Origin: JAQBGV01 sp032128395 | GTDB taxonomy: Bacteria; Planctomycetota; UBA8108; UBA1146 | Direction of reading: 5' to 3' | DNA: 23,762 bases | Assembly: GCA_032128395.1 (NCBI GenBank) | Contig: JAQBGV010000226.1 | Span: 1 to 23,762 of the forward strand | Part shown: positions 8,739-14,901 of the stretch, piece by piece | How the letters are laid out: each line of letters starts with the position of its first letter | How positions within the stretch are numbered: the stretch's first letter is position 1 | Translations under genes and position numbers: made by a program | Notes under the pieces: generated by a model | Databases searched by the model: none | Told to the model about the DNA's origin: nothing | The model's input: only the letters and a program-made list of their open reading frames with translations

Positions 8739-8830
8739 TCACTGCTCGTCCGGGGAGCCCGCCGGGGAGAGAGCGAGGCCGACGGCGCGAGCGAGTCGCT
8801 CCGCCTCGTCGCGGTCGTCGTCGGGCGAGC
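8739..8830 (-). pseudogene. Possible C-terminal remnant of an unknown gene
   Basis: On the minus strand a frame ending at the TGA of 8739-8741 encodes a natural-looking C-terminus (SPDDDRDEAERLARAVGLALS, then PAGSPDEQ) with GC-rich third positions. It borders the nucleotidyltransferase pseudogene on the opposite strand, and no matching upstream part is visible. It could be the 3' stub of a gene lost when the island was inserted, or chance. I do not recognise the family. Confidence 0.2.
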
Positions 8831-8927
8831 TCCGCTCTCGCCAAGATCGAGCGTGGGTTCGCCCCCGACATCGAGGATGTCCGTGCCATGTTCGACCGGG
8901 GACTCCTCGAGAGGTCACGGCTATAAG
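8831..8927 (+). pseudogene. DUF6036-type nucleotidyltransferase, left remnant upstream of the IS
   Basis: Residues ALAKIERGFAPDIEDVRAMF and the following DRGLLERSRL match residues 111-140 of the intact protein at 12174-12689 (ALAKIERGFTRDTADVDAML, then DQGLIERPRL). The first 20 bases from 8834 are identical to 12504-12523. The upstream two thirds of the gene are missing or unrecognisable. The codon equivalent to Leu141 is TAA (8924-8926). The IS element begins at 8928, and the rest of the gene resumes beyond it. This was a second copy of the module at 11914-12689 that has decayed. Confidence 0.8.
8923..8927. repeat. Target site duplication, left copy (ATAAG)
   Basis: ATAAG immediately precedes the left inverted repeat and is repeated directly after the right one at 10765-10769. 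Removing the element and one copy rejoins the nucleotidyltransferase pseudogene in the same reading frame, which supports a true transposition footprint. Confidence 0.85.
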
Positions 8928-8947
8928 CCCACCGTATTCATGAGCGA
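8928..8947 (+). repeat. IS left terminal inverted repeat
   Basis: CCCACC then GTA then TTCATGAGCGA. It pairs with 10745-10764 read on the other strand, with two mismatches. Confidence 0.85.
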
Positions 8948-8970
8948 TTCGACATCGATGCGCGAGATCC

Positions 8971-8984
8971 GCATCACGTGATGC
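8971..8984. repeat. Perfect 14-bp palindrome inside the IS left end
   Basis: GCATCACGTGATGC is a perfect dyad 24 bp inside the left inverted repeat, downstream of the transposase stop. It could be a host-factor or transposase contact or part of a 3' hairpin. The function is not known. Confidence 0.5.
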
Positions 8985-9084
8985 ATAATGCATATGTCTA
9001 GATCGTGGCGAGCGTTGGGCAGTCCGCCCCCTTTCCCCCGCGACCGTGCGTCGCGATGGACACGAGTGTCTACTTGTTGAAGTG

Positions 9085-10554
9085 TCACGAAGTGTCGTGC
9101 AGCTCGACACTCCGAAGTCGCCGGAGACCGCGCCAGAAGGCCGTCCACATTTTCGCTGCCGAGCGATCGAGTGCCACAATGATGCGACGCCCGGAGATGA
9201 TGAACCGAGCGGCCACCTCGAGAAGCAGGACTCGGAGGGTGCTGAGGCGCAGGCCAATTCGTTGATCAGGTGCGATCTGCGAGGCGAGCACTCTGCGGGC
9301 TGCGTTGAGTAGGTTGTACGCGTGCGCGTACAGAAGGAGAGTCGCTTCGTTGGCTCGCACTGCTGCATCCAGGCCGATGCGCCCGGTGCCCCTGCGGCGG
9401 GGAGTCTGGCCGTGGATGTGCTGCTTCGGTCTGAGTGTGGAGGAGAGGGTGGGGTCGAGGCCCGCAAGCTCGCCGAGGTGGGCCTCCATGGTGCCGCGGT
9501 CTCGATAGAACTCGAGAATCTGCTCGCCGGAACGCAAGTACGGGGGCCAGCTGGTGACGAGAGCGAACCAGTGGAGGAAGAGTTCGTCGGGGCGCTCGAG
9601 TACGACGATGATGACTCGGCGAGGACACGACCAGGAATCCGCCTGGTAGGAGACGTTGTGCGTCCAACTGCGAGGGACGTCGGGCCTGCGACCCGGGGGC
9701 CTGAACAGGAACGGCTGGGCAAGTTTGCTGAGCACCTTGTTCTTCTTGAGGCGGAAGACGTAGTCGACGTGTCGCTTCTCGAGCGCGCCGCACAGGGTCT
9801 CCTCGGGGAATCCCGCATCTCCACGGACGGCCGCGACGTGCGCGATCTCGTCGATGCGATCGAGAACCGCGGTGATCTGCTCCGTGGCGCCGTCAGCGGT
9901 GTGCACATTGCCGGGCCTGAGAACGAGGTCGAGAAACTGCGAAGTTTCGGAGAGGAAGATCGCGAGTGGGTGGAAGCAACGGTAGCCGTAATGTCCGTTG
10001 TACTCGGAGCCGGGTTGATGCCCATGCACCTCGAGAGGAAAGGAGTCTAACTCGAGGGTGGCACGTTCGAGTTTCGCTCGACCGGGCTCCGCGGCAAGGA
10101 GGCGACGAGCGCTGTCGAACAAGGCAGCCTGCAGGATCTGCAAGTTGGCGGGGACTGAGAGGATGTTGAGCAGTCGGGACTGCGAAGGTTGCGATGGAAG
10201 TCCATCCGGACCGACCGCGAGTTCGGAGTTGAGGGGGGAGAGCCCCCGTCGTTCGGAGACGGCGAGTCGGCAGGCAGGATCGTCGCGGAGGAGGTCCGCA
10301 TCGATCTGATGGTGATGCCCGCAAGCAATGAGGTAGAGGCGTGTCCGCAGGAGTTCCACCAATGGATGGAGGATGCGCAAGGGACTGCGGGGATCGAAGA
10401 GGTCGGATGCGAAGGAGGAGGTGAGACCGAGGCGTTCGTCGATCTCACGGAGCGCGAGCACCCCGGCATTTGCGGAGAGGCGCTCGGAACGACCTTCGAC
10501 GGAGAGCGACCCGTTGAACGTACAGCGAATCCTGGTAGGCTGAATCCCGGCCAT
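9085..10554 (-). CDS. IS1380-family transposase (DDE)
   Basis: The protein has 489 residues. The DDE core is visible: first Asp in ELDSFPLEVHG (D170), the conserved Tyr/Gly block around GSEYNGHYGYRCFHPL, second Asp in VRGDAGFP (D246), and the Glu region FYRDRGTMEAHLGEL (E357 or E362). The C-terminus is basic and helical (KMWTAFWRGLRRL), as in IS1380. This start gives the usual family length; the ATG at 10554 follows a GGGGGG stretch, and the longer open frame upstream is AT-richer leader sequence within the IS. It cuts and pastes the element through the terminal repeats. No frameshift or missing catalytic residue is seen, so it is likely functional. Confidence 0.9.
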   Translation of the reverse strand: MAGIQPTRIRCTFNGSLSVEGRSERLSANAGVLALREIDERLGLTSSFASDLFDPRSPLRILHPLVELLRTRLYLIACGHHHQIDADLLRDDPACRLAVSERRGLSPLNSELAVGPDGLPSQPSQSRLLNILSVPANLQILQAALFDSARRLLAAEPGRAKLERATLELDSFPLEVHGHQPGSEYNGHYGYRCFHPLAIFLSETSQFLDLVLRPGNVHTADGATEQITAVLDRIDEIAHVAAVRGDAGFPEETLCGALEKRHVDYVFRLKKNKVLSKLAQPFLFRPPGRRPDVPRSWTHNVSYQADSWSCPRRVIIVVLERPDELFLHWFALVTSWPPYLRSGEQILEFYRDRGTMEAHLGELAGLDPTLSSTLRPKQHIHGQTPRRRGTGRIGLDAAVRANEATLLLYAHAYNLLNAARRVLASQIAPDQRIGLRLSTLRVLLLEVAARFIISGRRIIVALDRSAAKMWTAFWRGLRRLRSVELHDTS

Positions 10555-10651
10555 TGTGGCCCCCCTCGCGTTGGTATTAGTAATTGCATACGCAATACGC
10601 AATCGCGAGGGTTTTGTTTGAATAAGCGCGACGAAAAGTCGCAATCTTGAA

Positions 10652-10670
10652 CTCACCCCGAGGGGGTGAG
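10652..10670. promoter_or_regulatory. Hairpin upstream of the transposase gene
   Basis: CTCACCCC (10652-10659) and GGGGTGAG (10663-10670) form a perfect 8-bp stem with a GAG loop, about 100 bp upstream of the transposase start and inside the right end of the IS. Such hairpins can block read-through or hide a ribosome site. No T tract follows, so a simple terminator is unlikely. Confidence 0.45.
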
Positions 10671-10744
10671 AATTGGCGGCGGTCAAACAACGCAGAGAGC
10701 ACTCTTGCGCGAGGTGCGAACCGAATCGCGACGATTGCGAAATC

Positions 10745-10764
10745 TCGCTCATGAATTAGGTGGG
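10745..10764 (-). repeat. IS right terminal inverted repeat
   Basis: TCGCTCATGAATTAGGTGGG is the inverted counterpart of 8928-8947, 18 of 20 bases matching, and is followed directly by the right ATAAG target duplication. Confidence 0.85.
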
Positions 10765-10769
10765 ATAAG
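10765..10769. repeat. Target site duplication, right copy (ATAAG)
   Basis: Direct repeat of 8923-8927, immediately outside the right inverted repeat. Confidence 0.85.
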
Positions 10770-10821
10770 AGTTGTTCGAGGCGATTGAGCCAGACCTGCC
10801 CCGATATCCCTCCATCGAACT
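10769..10821 (+). pseudogene. DUF6036-type nucleotidyltransferase, right remnant downstream of the IS
   Basis: GAGTTGTTCGAGGCGAT at 10769-10785 is identical to 12597-12613. The frame reads ELFEAIEPDLPRYPSIEL against ELFEAIQADLPCYPALDP in the intact paralogue. With the IS and one ATAAG removed it follows the left remnant in phase. Similarity ends where it meets the convergent stop of the DUF695 gene (10821), so the last 20 or so residues are lost. Confidence 0.8.
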
Positions 10822-11771
10822 CAGTCCTCCAGGGACTCGAAGAGCACCCACTTGGGGTCGTGCTCCACGGTGCACGAGACTTCGTAGGGAAAGAGCTCGG
10901 ACGCCAGCGACTCGACGGTGTTGGTGACCCGAGTCGGTTCGCTGGTGTAGAAGACGAACTCGCGGCGCCCTGCCGTGGTGACCACGACCGCGAGCACGGT
11001 CGTCTCCTGATCCTCGACGCGTTCGCAGAGGGCATCCTCGACTCGGTTCAATGCGGCCATCTCGAAGCCCTCCGGCAGTCCATCGTCTCGAGGGCTCCGC
11101 AGGGGAACGATGACATCCACGCGGTGCTGCAGCGCGGGGCTTCCCTTTACGGGGAGGAGGCCCTGGTTCACACGGGCGAAGAGGATACGGCCCTCGTTCT
11201 CGCCCTGTACGACCGACCAGGGGCCCGCCGGGAGAGCACCGGGTGCCGGGGTGATCGTGATGGTCTTCGGTGGTTGCTCGCTCGTGAAATGGCCGTATGT
11301 CAGTCCCGCAACGAGCGCTGCGAGCGGGATGAGGAACCGAACGCTGAGCCTGGCCGTCCAACGCGCCTGATATTTGTGACTGTGGACGCTCTGGGGCGTG
11401 AAATCCTGCCAGGTGCGAAGGGAGTCGATGCGAGGAAGGAATTCGTCGGAGGGCGGTTCATATTCGTAGACCTCGAGGCCCGTGATGGAGTGCTCTGTCC
11501 CCCAAAGGATCAGGCCGCAATCGAGGCCCCTGCTCGTCTTTCCCTGTGCCTCAGCGATGGGTGCGTGCGGCCACTGTTGTCCCACGGGAACGAAGTCGAC
11601 GCTGGCGCATCCGCAGCCGCAGCGGCTGACGACACGCAGACCCGAGACACTGGCGAGCAGGAGGTGGAGCGGTCGTTCATCGCACCCGTTCTCGAGGAGC
11701 CAACGAACCGTCGCCGCCTCTTCGTCGGAGATCGGGCGGTCTAGGTCGATGGTGTGTGGCGCGTTCTTCAC
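10821..11771 (-). CDS. Membrane protein: Cys-rich N-domain, one TM helix, DUF695
   Basis: The protein has 316 residues in three parts. Residues about 10-125 form a domain with a CGCGC cluster at 51-55 (VVSRCGCGCASVDF) and a conserved LILWGTEHSITGLEVYEYEP stretch, seen in many stand-alone bacterial proteins of unknown function. A transmembrane helix follows (VRFLIPLAALVAGLTYG, about 144-160). Residues about 183-316 match DUF695 (GPWSVVQGENEGRILFARVN, RVDVIVPLR, GRREFVFYTSEP, HDPKWVLFESLE). The GTG at 11771 was chosen because GGAG lies 8 nt upstream and the N-domain normally begins about there; an ATG at 11906 would add 45 unconserved residues and remove the divergent promoter space. No function is known for either domain. 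It converges on the nucleotidyltransferase pseudogene and diverges from the intact module. Confidence 0.75.
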   Translation of the reverse strand: MKNAPHTIDLDRPISDEEAATVRWLLENGCDERPLHLLLASVSGLRVVSRCGCGCASVDFVPVGQQWPHAPIAEAQGKTSRGLDCGLILWGTEHSITGLEVYEYEPPSDEFLPRIDSLRTWQDFTPQSVHSHKYQARWTARLSVRFLIPLAALVAGLTYGHFTSEQPPKTITITPAPGALPAGPWSVVQGENEGRILFARVNQGLLPVKGSPALQHRVDVIVPLRSPRDDGLPEGFEMAALNRVEDALCERVEDQETTVLAVVVTTAGRREFVFYTSEPTRVTNTVESLASELFPYEVSCTVEHDPKWVLFESLED

Positions 11772-11913
11772 TCGGACGTCTCCAGTTGGTGACTGGCTCG
11801 GCACAGCGGTGCCGGTCCCATCTTCGGCTGGAAAGGGATCGGCTTCCACTGGAACCTCGAACCCGCGGTGTCGGGTCGCTGCGACGATCTGTGGCTCCTG
11901 GTACATTGGCCTC
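11772..11913. promoter_or_regulatory. Divergent intergenic region
   Basis: These 142 bp lie between the DUF695 protein and the two-gene DUF6036 module and must carry the promoter of the plus-strand pair. No convincing -35/-10 set or operator was found by eye, and the first plus-strand gene lacks a clear Shine-Dalgarno. Confidence 0.3.
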
Positions 11914-12189
11914 ATGGAACCACCCATGCTTCCCGGCGAAGAACTCATCGAGCAAGGTGTTGCCGATCTCCGAGCGGGGATCGTCACGATCTGCGCACTT
12001 CTGGTGTCGCAGGCTCCGGAGGCGTTGGGGGCGGTGGGGGTCGCGGTCACAGGCGTCTTGGACGACCCGGAAATGAGACTCTACCGGACGCTGGAGCTCG
12101 AATTCGGCGACGGTGCCCACTCGAAGTACAACGCATACCGTCGTCAGTTGGCGAGCTATCTGAGAGCCGCTCGATGCGTCCACCGGTAG
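11914..12189 (+). CDS. Small conserved protein upstream of DUF6036 gene
   Basis: A 91-residue acidic helical protein: LPGEELIEQGVADLRAG, a hydrophobic middle, and the striking C-terminal stretch LYRTLELEFGDGAHSKYNAY followed by RRQLASYLRAA. To my knowledge the AHSxYNA motif recurs in small proteins encoded next to DUF6036 nucleotidyltransferases, but I cannot run a search to prove it. No signal peptide or membrane helix is seen. The ATG at 11914 is used; a second ATG at 11926 is an equally good start. It overlaps the next gene by 16 nt, so the two are surely co-transcribed and probably translationally coupled, as in toxin-antitoxin pairs. The function is unknown. Confidence 0.65.
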   Translation: MEPPMLPGEELIEQGVADLRAGIVTICALLVSQAPEALGAVGVAVTGVLDDPEMRLYRTLELEFGDGAHSKYNAYRRQLASYLRAARCVHR

Positions 12190-12689
12190 ACCGAACTCGG
12201 GTCGAGGCGTTCATGCGGGAGCTCGGACGCGAGTGTCGGGTCCCCGCGCGTGTCTATCTCGTCGGAGGCGCGACCGCGGTCCTCCACGGATGGCGGGACA
12301 CCACTGCAGACGTGAATGTCCGCTGTGTCAGCGAAGTGGATCTCGGTCCCCTGCTCTCCCGATTGAAGGACCAGCTCAACATCAACGTCGAACTCGCATC
12401 CCCGGACCAGTTCATCCCTCCGCTGCCCGGCTGGGCGGAGAGAAGTCCGTTCGTCACTCGGGAGGGATCGATCGACTTCTTCCACTACGATCTTTACTCG
12501 CAGGCTCTCGCCAAGATCGAGCGAGGTTTCACCCGCGACACTGCCGACGTCGATGCGATGCTCGACCAGGGGCTCATCGAACGACCTCGCCTCCTCGAGT
12601 TGTTCGAGGCGATCCAGGCGGACCTGCCGTGCTATCCCGCTCTCGATCCAAAGAGCTTCGAGCGGGCCGTTCGCGAGCTGGTCGGGTAG
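12174..12689 (+). CDS. DUF6036-type nucleotidyltransferase-fold protein
   Basis: The product has 171 residues. The N-terminal half has the NTase signature: YLVGGATAVLHGWR (GG at 31-32), then TTADVNVR (43-50) where the metal-binding DxD would be. Here it is D46-V-N48, so the second acidic residue is replaced by Asn. The family blocks NVELASPDQFIPPLPGWAER and FFHYDLYSQALAKIERGF follow, and a C-terminal helical part (LELFEAIQADLPCYP). DUF6036 and AbiEii-like NTases are often the toxin or modifying partner of two-gene modules. With the altered motif, activity is uncertain. The ATG at 12174 overlaps the preceding gene; an internal ATG at 12213 is possible. A second, disrupted copy lies at 8831-10821. 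Confidence 0.75.
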   Translation: MRPPVDRTRVEAFMRELGRECRVPARVYLVGGATAVLHGWRDTTADVNVRCVSEVDLGPLLSRLKDQLNINVELASPDQFIPPLPGWAERSPFVTREGSIDFFHYDLYSQALAKIERGFTRDTADVDAMLDQGLIERPRLLELFEAIQADLPCYPALDPKSFERAVRELVG

Positions 12690-12703
12690 ATCTCGGAGTG
12701 GTC

Positions 12704-12726
12704 AGGGGGCTGGCTCCCAGCCCCCT
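12704..12726 (+). terminator. Strong hairpin after the DUF6036 gene
   Basis: AGGGGGCTGG and CCAGCCCCCT form a perfect 10-bp GC-rich stem with a CTC loop, 15 nt after the stop. No T tract follows, so it would be a non-canonical terminator or an mRNA 3'-end stabiliser. Confidence 0.55.
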
Positions 12727-12800
12727 CTCGCTCGCGGCAGAGCCGCTCGCGATTCACCCCAACGAGGCGAGCTCTGCTCGCTGGGCTCGCGGATGTTCTC

Positions 12801-12831
12801 GGGACTGGCGTGCCTGTGGCGAGCCAGTCCC
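12801..12831 (-). terminator. Hairpin just downstream of qhpE
   Basis: GGGACTGGC (12801-12809) and GCCAGTCCC (12823-12831) form a perfect 9-bp stem with a 13-nt loop, 5 nt beyond the qhpE stop on the minus strand. It may end the qhp operon transcript and, from the other side, that of the DUF6036 module. No U tract. Confidence 0.45.
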
Positions 12832-12836
12832 CAGCT

Positions 12837-13463
12837 TCAACTCCCGCGCTGCGCCACCAAGAACCCCACTAGGTTCGCCGCTGCGAAGCTCGCGCCCTGC
12901 AGGTTACGGTCGCGGGAGAGACCCGGAAGGTCACGCGGATAGGGGGACGCGTACCAGCTGCCATCCCGCTTCTCCGGGCGTTCGCGGGGAAGCGCGGCGT
13001 CCACCAGCACCCCGACCGCGCCCGGGAGCGACCCGGGATAACTCGGCAATGCATCCCTGAGGAGCGGCGACACCACCGCGATCCCCCGCTCGTTCGCTCG
13101 CGCGAGGCGCTCTTCGAACGCGCCCTTCGCCCCCGGATCGCGCACCCCCAGCGGGAGGAGCACCCACCCCGGTGCCGGTTCCAACTCGAGTGCATGGTCG
13201 AGGGCGGCGAGGAGGCGGGGGAGCGGGCAATTCGGCTCTTCGTCGAAGACCTTCAGGGAGACGAGCCGAGCCGTGGGGGCGATGTCGAGGAGCGCGGCGG
13301 CCGCGCAGGTACCGTGGCCCAGGCGATCGCGGTGTTCGGCGGGATCATCGGTCGGGCCCTCGTCGGTGAACACACGACCGAGGGTGACCGAACACTCCCT
13401 CACGTGCGGGTGGTCGATGGCGACTCCGCTGTCGATCAGAACCACTCGGGCGACCTCGCTCAT
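12837..13463 (-). CDS. qhpE: Subtilisin-like leader protease of QHNDH biogenesis
   Basis: This 208-residue protein carries a subtilase triad in order: D11 (VVLIDSGVAIDHPH), H50 (LGHGTCAAAALLDIAP) and S192 (GASFAAANLVG). There is no signal peptide or propeptide, so it works in the cytoplasm. In Paracoccus, QhpE removes the leader of the cross-linked gamma precursor QhpC before export; the tandem position behind qhpA, D, C and B supports that role. The usual oxyanion-Asn region reads VLLPLGVRDPGA, so the Asn is not evident. The ATG at 13463 overlaps the qhpB stop by 4 nt (ATGA), which implies coupled translation. It is the last gene of the operon and is followed closely by a hairpin. Confidence 0.85.
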   Translation of the reverse strand: MSEVARVVLIDSGVAIDHPHVRECSVTLGRVFTDEGPTDDPAEHRDRLGHGTCAAAALLDIAPTARLVSLKVFDEEPNCPLPRLLAALDHALELEPAPGWVLLPLGVRDPGAKGAFEERLARANERGIAVVSPLLRDALPSYPGSLPGAVGVLVDAALPRERPEKRDGSWYASPYPRDLPGLSRDRNLQGASFAAANLVGFLVAQRGS

Positions 13464-14581
13464 TCGCGGACGACGACGATCTGCCCGTCGGTTTCTCCGC
13501 CCATCTCGATCGTCTTCACATAGGAGTGGTCGCTTCCGTGCACGACCAGTTCGTGCCCGCGGCCGGTGAGGTAGAGCTTCTCACCGTCCGGCGAGATCGC
13601 CGCGAGGTTCAGACCGTTGCGGGTCGCGACTCGCGTCTCGCGGAGCTTCTTGCCGTCGGTCATGTCGTAGGTGACGAAGGTGGTGATCGGATCATCACCG
13701 TCGGACTGCTGTCCTCGATCGCGACCGCCCTTCGTGCCGAACCCGCGGGTGCGGTCCTCGGTGAGGAGGAAGCGCCAAACCCGCGGGCTCGCACCCCACT
13801 CCGTCAGCTTCGCGACCTTTCGTCCATCGACGTCGATGTCGACCAGTCCGTACAGCGTGCGGTTCTCCCGCACCGGATCGCGCATCGAGTAGACGAAACG
13901 GTACGCAGCTGGGTTCTGTCGGTCGAAGAAGTCGTCGCCCTGGATCGAGATCGGGCCGAGGCCGGTGTAGAGCGGCGTCTGGAGGTCGATCTTCCCCTCT
14001 TCCTCGAGGGTCTTCGGATCGAGGATGGTGATGCCGTCGCGGAACACGTGCCATTTCGCTCCGTCTGGGCTGATCCGCGCCCCGCGACGGATCGCGCGCG
14101 GGAGCTCCTTCATCCGCTTCTCGATCTTCTTCTCGGCGATGTTGTAGAGCAGCCACTGCGGCTCCTGGATGAGGTAGCGGTCGGGCTTCGACTCGACACG
14201 GTCGATCTTGACGTACCACTTCTCGCCGCCGGGGATCTCCATGATCTCGTCGATGCGATGGATCCAGCCAGTCTCGGCGAAATCGTGCTCCTCGATGGTC
14301 TCGAACTCGGCGAGACTCACCACTTCGATCTTCGTGCGCTGCCCCGTGATCATCAGGAACTTCGACCGGTCGTGGGTCAGCGTGAGCCCGTGGCAGACGC
14401 CGTGACGAGTCGAAAGGGTCTTCGCGACGGTGTCGGTCGCCGGATCGAACTTCACGAGTTTGTCGGGCCACATGCGGATGTAGAACCACGCCTTTCCCGC
14501 GGCGTTGTCCTGGGCACCGAGTGGTAGAAGGAGCGCCGCGAGGGCGAACAGCGACCGGAGTGGAGTTCGAAATCGGCTCAT
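13460..14581 (-). CDS. qhpB: Quinohemoprotein amine dehydrogenase beta subunit
   Basis: The product has 373 residues: a signal peptide (about 1-23, core LRSLFALAALLLPLGAQ) and then a seven-bladed propeller-type domain with repeated strands (KLVKFDPATDTVAKTL, GITILDPKTLEEEGKIDL, GLNLAAISPDGEKLYLTG, HELVVHGSDHSYVKTIEM). In QHNDH the beta propeller cradles the gamma subunit, closes the CTQ pocket and sits in the periplasm. The match to QhpB is supported by blade pattern, size and, most of all, position between qhpC and qhpE. Its ATG (14581) shares one base with the qhpC stop, and its stop overlaps the qhpE start. Taken alone the sequence could be another YVTN-type propeller; in this operon the call is firm. 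Confidence 0.88.
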   Translation of the reverse strand: MSRFRTPLRSLFALAALLLPLGAQDNAAGKAWFYIRMWPDKLVKFDPATDTVAKTLSTRHGVCHGLTLTHDRSKFLMITGQRTKIEVVSLAEFETIEEHDFAETGWIHRIDEIMEIPGGEKWYVKIDRVESKPDRYLIQEPQWLLYNIAEKKIEKRMKELPRAIRRGARISPDGAKWHVFRDGITILDPKTLEEEGKIDLQTPLYTGLGPISIQGDDFFDRQNPAAYRFVYSMRDPVRENRTLYGLVDIDVDGRKVAKLTEWGASPRVWRFLLTEDRTRGFGTKGGRDRGQQSDGDDPITTFVTYDMTDGKKLRETRVATRNGLNLAAISPDGEKLYLTGRGHELVVHGSDHSYVKTIEMGGETDGQIVVVRE

Positions 14582-14901
14582 CAAGGGAACACCAGATCGA
14601 TCGACGACCAGTCGTGCACCGGAGCGCCGCACGACTTCGTCCAGTTCGGGAAGTTCGTCAGTGCGTCCGGGACCTGCACGGGCCAATAGCAGCTGTGGTA
14701 GCAGTCGTAGAGGTCGCGCTCGATCGGGGTGCACAGGCCGTAGGTTCCGGCGCCGCCGTCGACCTCCCAGCCGGGATCGAGCTGCGTCGAGCAGCCGAAC
14801 GGGATATCGGCAAGGGTGCGCGCACCGTCCGGAGCACCGGCGCGATCGAGGCTCGCCGCGATCCACTTCGCTTTTCGATTCAGAGGGAACAGGTGCTTCA
14901 T
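14581..14901 (-). CDS. qhpC: QHNDH gamma subunit precursor, CTQ-bearing cross-linked peptide
   Basis: The precursor has 106 residues with a leader of about 30. Using the mature numbering of the Pseudomonas/Paracoccus subunit plus 30, every modified residue is present: Cys37-Glu46, Cys57-Asp63 and Cys71-Asp79 for the three thioether cross-links, and Cys67 with Trp73 for cysteine tryptophylquinone (known pairs 7-16, 27-33, 41-49, 37-43). Asp63 is also the equivalent of the catalytic base. A fifth cysteine, Cys91, lies in the tail and is not part of the known set. The leader (MKHLFPLNRKAKWIAASLDR region) is not a Sec signal, as expected for a QhpD substrate that is cut by QhpE and exported by QhpF. 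The ATG overlaps the qhpD stop by 4 nt, giving coupled synthesis of maturase and substrate. Confidence 0.93.
   Translation of the reverse strand: MKHLFPLNRKAKWIAASLDRAGAPDGARTLADIPFGCSTQLDPGWEVDGGAGTYGLCTPIERDLYDCYHSCYWPVQVPDALTNFPNWTKSCGAPVHDWSSIDLVFP

Larger units (their letters stand above)
8928..10764 (-). mobile_element. IS1380-family-like insertion sequence, complete
   Basis: The element is 1837 bp, bounded by imperfect 20-bp terminal inverted repeats (left CCCACCGTATTCATGAGCGA, right complement CCCACCTAATTCATGAGCGA, 18 of 20 identical) and flanked by 5-bp direct repeats ATAAG. It carries one transposase gene on the minus strand filling most of its length. The inner sequence next to each repeat is also partly inverted (CATCGATGCGCGA against AATCGTCGCGA). 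Size, single ORF, short IR and 5-bp duplication fit IS1380 elements. All parts look intact, so it may be recently active. It split a nucleotidyltransferase pseudogene. Confidence 0.88.

Noticed and set aside
9322..10050. Plus-strand ORF of 242 residues inside the IS
   Set aside because: It is antisense to the DDE core of the transposase and has no domain signal.
12690..12836. Attachment site or tRNA remnant between the DUF6036 module and qhpE
   Set aside because: Only GC-rich hairpins are visible; no cloverleaf and no direct repeats at the island edges were found.
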